Assembly: GCF_040438885.1 (NCBI RefSeq)
Contig: NZ_CP159218.1
Span: 4,588,001-4,652,000, forward strand
Direction of reading: 5' to 3'
Length of the DNA: 64,000 nucleotides
From: Nakamurella sp. A5-74
Lineage (GTDB): Bacteria; Actinomycetota; Actinomycetes; Mycobacteriales; Nakamurellaceae
A model generated the notes under the pieces. The model saw only the letters and a list, made by a program, of their open reading frames with translations, searched no databases and was not told the origin of the DNA. The translations under genes and the position numbers were made by a program. Shown here in pieces: positions 60,789 through 64,000 of this stretch (the first letter of the stretch is position 1; each line of letters opens with the position of its first letter).

Positions 60789-61837
60789 GTGCGCCGACAG
60801 CCGTGATCGCACCGTCGGGCATCGACGGGCGGGCACCGCGCGGTGCCTGGTGGCTGGCATTCCGTCTGCAGCGCAACACGTTGCTGATCGGCCTCGGGGT
60901 GATGGCAGTGATGGCCGGTCTGGTGCTGTGGCATCGGTCTGCCGTGATGAGCCTCTACGCCACCAACGGGATTGTCGATCCCACCGCCTGCCGAGCCCCC
61001 AACGGCATGGAACGGACGATGTCGACCGAATGCGTGGCCCTGGTACAACTGCAGTCGGAACTCACCGCGCGCTGGGAGCAGCTCAGGGCCGTCTGGCTGC
61101 TGCTACCGGGGCTCATCGGCGCGGCAACCGGCGCCGCGCTCTTCTCCCGCGAGTTCGAACGACGCAGTCAAGTGTTCGCGCTGACCCAGTCGATCGGCAT
61201 GCTGCGGTGGCTCGGCACCAAGGTTGTCGTCGGTTTCGTTCCGATGCTGGCGGCGAGCATCGGAGTTGGGTTCCTCTTCGAGCTGACTGCCAACGCCTAC
61301 GGTGCCGCGAGCTGGACACCCCTCGAAGCGCCGTTCTTCTCCGACTTCGGCTTCGTACCGGGTGCGGTGCTGATGGTTTCCTTCGCCTTCGGCGTGGCCG
61401 TCAGCACCCTGCTGCGGCAGTCTCTGGGAGCCGTCCTCGTGTCGCTCGTCGCAGCGCTGGGCTTGTTGTGGGTGCTGGTGTTCGGCTATCAGTACCTGGG
61501 ACCGGCCGAGCGTCACACCACCACAGCGATCACAGAGTCGATGTTCGTTCCCCCCAACCGATCGGTGTTCATCGAATCCGGCTTCCTGGACGCTTCTGGC
61601 CGGGAACTGACCGTCACCTACGAGTGCGGCTCGTACGGAGGTGAGGTGTCTGCAGCAGAATATGATCGCCATTTCACCGGGTGCTTCAGCGGCCAGGGGG
61701 TGACCCAGAAGTTCGTCGACTACCTCCCGTTGTCCGCACGCGCACCACTCACCTGGACGGTGTCCGGGATCTCGGCAGCGCTGTCGGCGATGTTCCTGGC
61801 GATCGGCTACGCCCTCCTGCGACGACGAGCATCGTGA
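60785..61837 (+). CDS. ABC transporter permease 1
   Basis: 350 residues, six predicted transmembrane helices. The second and last pairs enclose extracytoplasmic loops; one carries two conserved-looking Cys (ECG, GCF) that may form a disulfide. FERRSQVFALTQSIGMLRWLGTK is a cytoplasmic loop likely contacting the ATPase. Translation is coupled to both neighbours (ATGA and TGATG). Role: membrane half of a YtrA-type exporter. Confidence 0.85.
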   Translation: MSAPTAVIAPSGIDGRAPRGAWWLAFRLQRNTLLIGLGVMAVMAGLVLWHRSAVMSLYATNGIVDPTACRAPNGMERTMSTECVALVQLQSELTARWEQLRAVWLLLPGLIGAATGAALFSREFERRSQVFALTQSIGMLRWLGTKVVVGFVPMLAASIGVGFLFELTANAYGAASWTPLEAPFFSDFGFVPGAVLMVSFAFGVAVSTLLRQSLGAVLVSLVAALGLLWVLVFGYQYLGPAERHTTTAITESMFVPPNRSVFIESGFLDASGRELTVTYECGSYGGEVSAAEYDRHFTGCFSGQGVTQKFVDYLPLSARAPLTWTVSGISAALSAMFLAIGYALLRRRAS

Positions 61838-62745
61838 TGACGACAATTCGTTCGGCCCGAGGCTCCGGCAGCGTCGAGACCACCGACGGCCTCGCTCCCG
61901 CCGGCATGCTCTGGGTGGCGTGGCGGCTGCGCCGCTCGCTGATCCTCATCACGCTGAGTCTGTACGCAGCGACCGCGGTCACGATCGTCGTGCGGAGTCT
62001 GCTCCGGGCCCGGGACCTCGCGTCCGCCGGCGTGGTCGACCTCGCGACGTGCACCGACCCGGGGATGACGACCACCGCGCTCGGCTCCTGCGAGCGATGG
62101 CTGACCGCCCGGGATTCGTGGTCGACGATGGACAGCCAGATCAACAGCGCACCCGCCGTGATCTGTGTGCTGTTCGGGCTCGGCCTGGGTGCCGCCGCCG
62201 TCGGTCACGAGCTTGAACGGGGTCTCGGCACGTTCAGCTTCACCCAGTCGATCTCGCCGATCCGTTGGGCAGCAACGCAACTCGGCGTGATCGTGGCCAC
62301 GTGTGTCACGGGTGTAGTGGTGCTGGACGGGATCATCCGCACCTTCGTGGACGGGAACCCCCTCGTCGACGGCTCCGGCACCACCAGCCTGTGGCCGCGA
62401 CCGCTGCTCATCGTGGCCATGATCTGCCTCGCCTTCGCGCTGAGCATCGTGAGTGGTGGTTCGTCCGGTGGTTTCTGGGGTGGCCTGGGGTTCCTCGTCG
62501 TCGGAGGAATCGTCCTGAACCTGTTGACCGGTTCCACCGCAAGCTCGTCGCAGTCGGACGCGCTGACGTGCCCCAGCGACGACGGTGAGTTGTGCGGACG
62601 GATCAGCCTGGTGGTGTTCCAATTCCGGGCGCTGTTCGCCGACACAGCGGTTCGCGCCACACCGATCTGGGCGATCTCATTGACCGCCGTCGGTATCGCG
62701 GGGCTGTTGGGCGGATTCCTGTTGCTGCGCAGATGGTTTCGCTGA
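61837..62745 (+). CDS. ABC transporter permease 2
   Basis: 302 residues with six predicted transmembrane helices. It shares with permease 1 the loop pattern LERGLGTFSFTQSISPIRWAATQL and a Cys-containing outer loop (ATCTDPG, TCPSDD, LCGR). Thus the two are diverged paralogues and probably heterodimerise. ATG at 61837 overlaps the previous stop by one base. Confidence 0.85.
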   Translation: MTTIRSARGSGSVETTDGLAPAGMLWVAWRLRRSLILITLSLYAATAVTIVVRSLLRARDLASAGVVDLATCTDPGMTTTALGSCERWLTARDSWSTMDSQINSAPAVICVLFGLGLGAAAVGHELERGLGTFSFTQSISPIRWAATQLGVIVATCVTGVVVLDGIIRTFVDGNPLVDGSGTTSLWPRPLLIVAMICLAFALSIVSGGSSGGFWGGLGFLVVGGIVLNLLTGSTASSSQSDALTCPSDDGELCGRISLVVFQFRALFADTAVRATPIWAISLTAVGIAGLLGGFLLLRRWFR

Positions 62746-62784
62746 GCGTGCCGCACCCGGCAGGGTGGCCCTTCTGCGGATCTC

Positions 62785-62815
62785 ACACGAGAAAGCGCCG
62801 ATCTCGGCGCCGTGT
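62785..62815. terminator. Hairpin after the ABC exporter operon
   Basis: GCGCCGA-TC-TCGGCGC (62795-62810), seven perfect pairs, flanked by an outer ACACG/CGTGT pairing (62785-62789 with 62811-62815). It lies between convergent genes. No T-run on the plus strand; a short TTTC on the minus strand. Confidence 0.45.
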
Positions 62816-62876
62816 CTGCGCCCCCAGCAGTCAGGATGCCGCACGGGCCCCGACCGCGACCCTGGCGGCGGACCGG

Positions 62877-63491
62877 TCACCCGAGTCGCGCGGTCAACCA
62901 GTTCCGGATCGCATCCGCGGCCTCCGGCAGTCCCTTCTTGAGCGAGTGGTCACCCGGAACCACCAACACTCTCGCGCTAGCCGTCTCGCTGGGGCAGCCG
63001 AACGGATCACTCGCGCCCTGGACCACCAGCACCGGCACGGTGACCGGATCGAGCTCGGGTTGCCGGCTGCGTTCGGGCTTGCCCGGCGGGTGCTCCGGGA
63101 AGGCCAGGCACAGCACTCCGGTTGGCACGAGCACCGCCGCGGTCCGGCAGGCGACCCGACTGCCGTACGAGCGCCCACCGGTGATCAGCGCGCCGGGGAA
63201 CCGAGCGCTCAGGTGCTCCACCACCGTGACGAACGACTCGTCGGGAGCACTTCCACGGGGTGGGACCCGCCGTCCCGCAACGACATACGGCGGTTCGACC
63301 AGCGCCGCGACGAGACCTGACTCGCCGGCGATCCGCACCGCCAGTTCGAGATCGGCGGCCCGGATCGATCCCGAGGCCCCGGGCCCCAGCACCATCAGGC
63401 CGCGCACGTCGTCGGCCGGACGACGCAGATGGATCCGGGCCGGACCGTGCGCAGTGTCGAGCTCTTCGACCTCGACCCGGGTGCCGTTCAT
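62877..63491 (-). CDS. Alpha/beta hydrolase (TEX30/KANL3-like small family)
   Basis: 204 residues. The nucleophile elbow is GGRSYGSR, the late Asp is in VVQGASDPFG and the His in VPGDHSLKKG, forming a full triad. The N-terminus VRGLMVLGPGASGSI resembles the oxyanion strand of the TEX30-like group, which are small alpha/beta hydrolases of unknown substrate. ATG at 63491 is used; a TTG at 63503 is possible. Confidence 0.88.
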   Translation of the reverse strand: MNGTRVEVEELDTAHGPARIHLRRPADDVRGLMVLGPGASGSIRAADLELAVRIAGESGLVAALVEPPYVVAGRRVPPRGSAPDESFVTVVEHLSARFPGALITGGRSYGSRVACRTAAVLVPTGVLCLAFPEHPPGKPERSRQPELDPVTVPVLVVQGASDPFGCPSETASARVLVVPGDHSLKKGLPEAADAIRNWLTARLG

Positions 63492-63533
63492 CGGGTCAGT
63501 CAACCAGCCGGCCGGCAGCCCGGCCAGACCTGA

Positions 63534-63734
63534 TCAATTCACCGCCGCTGTCCGCACCGCTGGACGCTCACGGCGGGAGCCTGCGGTCGCGGCCGACGCA
63601 TGACCGCTGCGCTCGAGCGCCGCCAGCCTGCGTGCGCAGTCCCGCGCCTCGTCCAACCGGTCCGGATCGAGACCGCAGCGCAGCGTGCCGCCCGCGGTGG
63701 GCACGATCCGCAGTCGGGGGCGCTTCCCTTCCAC
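63534..63734 (-). CDS. Short hypothetical protein
   Basis: 66 codons from a GTG start; an open frame continues another 22 codons upstream without a start codon, ending at a TAG. Arg-rich, with RLRIVPTAGGTLRCGLDPDRLDEARDCARRLAAL, which could form a strand and helix. No family recognised. It might be a short gene or a remnant of a longer one whose start has been lost. Confidence 0.35.
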   Translation of the reverse strand: MEGKRPRLRIVPTAGGTLRCGLDPDRLDEARDCARRLAALERSGHASAATAGSRRERPAVRTAAVN

Positions 63735-63800
63735 GATCTCCAGCCGAGGTAGGACGCTGAAGACCGCGCGGGCTCCGCGGATCGCCAGGCGTATTCGGAA

Positions 63801-64000
63801 CTAGGCGGGGCGTGGCGCGGCGAACGCCGCCGCAAGGGCGTCGACGAGTCTGGGCACCGCGGTCGGGTCCGATGCGGCGTGTGCCGGATCCAGTTGGCCG
63901 ATGGTGATTCCCCAGCAGTCGGGATGCGGCACCAGTTCAGCGAGAGCTGGTGCGAGCTGCGCGATGGTCGGACCACTGTTGCGCCCGTTGACGTTCTCGG
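63801..64000 (-). CDS. C-terminal 66 residues of an unidentified protein cut by the window edge
   Basis: The frame is open to 64000 and ends in TAG at 63801. The visible part contains ENVNGRNSGPTIAQLAPALAEL and PDCWGITIGQLDPAHAA, and an alanine-rich helix at the very end. No family was recognised. It is upstream of the short hypothetical on the same strand. Confidence 0.6.
   Translation of the reverse strand, partial: ENVNGRNSGPTIAQLAPALAELVPHPDCWGITIGQLDPAHAASDPTAVPRLVDALAAAFAAPRPA

Overview
The window is GC-rich and densely coded, with most operons joined by ATGA or GTGA stop/start overlaps and frequent GTG starts. Gene content points to an actinobacterium. It includes inositol-1-phosphate synthase beside PadR and DUF5318 genes and a GT87-type mannosyltransferase-like protein, in an order I recall from Mycobacterium Rv0046c-Rv0051. 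It also has a mycothiol-dependent-enzyme family protein, ANTAR regulators and a YtrA-type GntR/ABC operon. A Nakamurella- or Frankia-like relative is my best guess, not a firm call. I saw no tRNA, rRNA, insertion sequence, prophage or CRISPR array.

Layout. 1-2.7 kb: N-terminal part of ilvD, two divergent GAF-ANTAR regulators and a YnfA-type membrane protein. 2.9-6.5 kb: a tightly coupled minus-strand operon of vWA protein, PP2C phosphatase, Ser/Thr kinase and zinc ribbon, resembling the TerY-P phospho-signalling triad. 6.7-12.8 kb: a sugar ABC importer with a GH3 NagZ-type enzyme and a ROK regulator. 13-19 kb: a lipoprotein, then the mannosyltransferase/DUF5318/PadR/ino1 block. 19-25 kb: a repeat-rich non-coding patch, a dicarboxylate symporter, SthA transhydrogenase and an NhaD/ArsB-type transporter with a CBS protein. 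25-35 kb: VIT transporter, amino-acid permease, CoA transferase, double-domain glycerophosphodiesterase, MDMPI-like protein, secreted GH92 and PPK2. 35-41.6 kb: an ABC-F protein, a large secreted Ig-like-domain protein, a nitrilase and an internally deleted adenosine deaminase. 42-47.6 kb: a ThDP enzyme, hydratase and HpaI-type aldolase cluster, then a two-gene flavin redox module. 47.8-54.9 kb: leuS with an attenuator-like leader, an SGNH hydrolase, a LacI regulator, a repeat-containing small protein and a DUF2867/TetR pair with two matching operators. 55-64 kb: a PQQ-propeller lipoprotein, a RecQ-type helicase with a PRTase-like tail, hemerythrin, a GntR/ABC exporter operon, an alpha/beta hydrolase and a truncated gene at the edge.

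Several units look like functional modules. The SBP, two permeases, NagZ and ROK regulator form one coupled operon for import and cleavage of amino-sugar oligosaccharides; no ATPase gene is present, so a shared MsiK-type ATPase is inferred. The vWA/PP2C/kinase/zinc-ribbon set is a closed phosphorylation circuit. GntR, ATPase and two permeases form a YtrA-type exporter. Hydratase and aldolase are consecutive steps of meta-cleavage-type catabolism, with an unassigned ThDP decarboxylase placed first.

Non-coding structure is unusually rich: a dispersed intergenic repeat family with a conserved GGTCTCGACTC...CTCGCTCGACCACCG core, two nested dyad elements at 19.05-19.23 kb, several short tandem arrays, strong hairpins between convergent genes and operator-like palindromes beside four regulators. 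All functional statements rest on reading motifs by eye; no database search was run.
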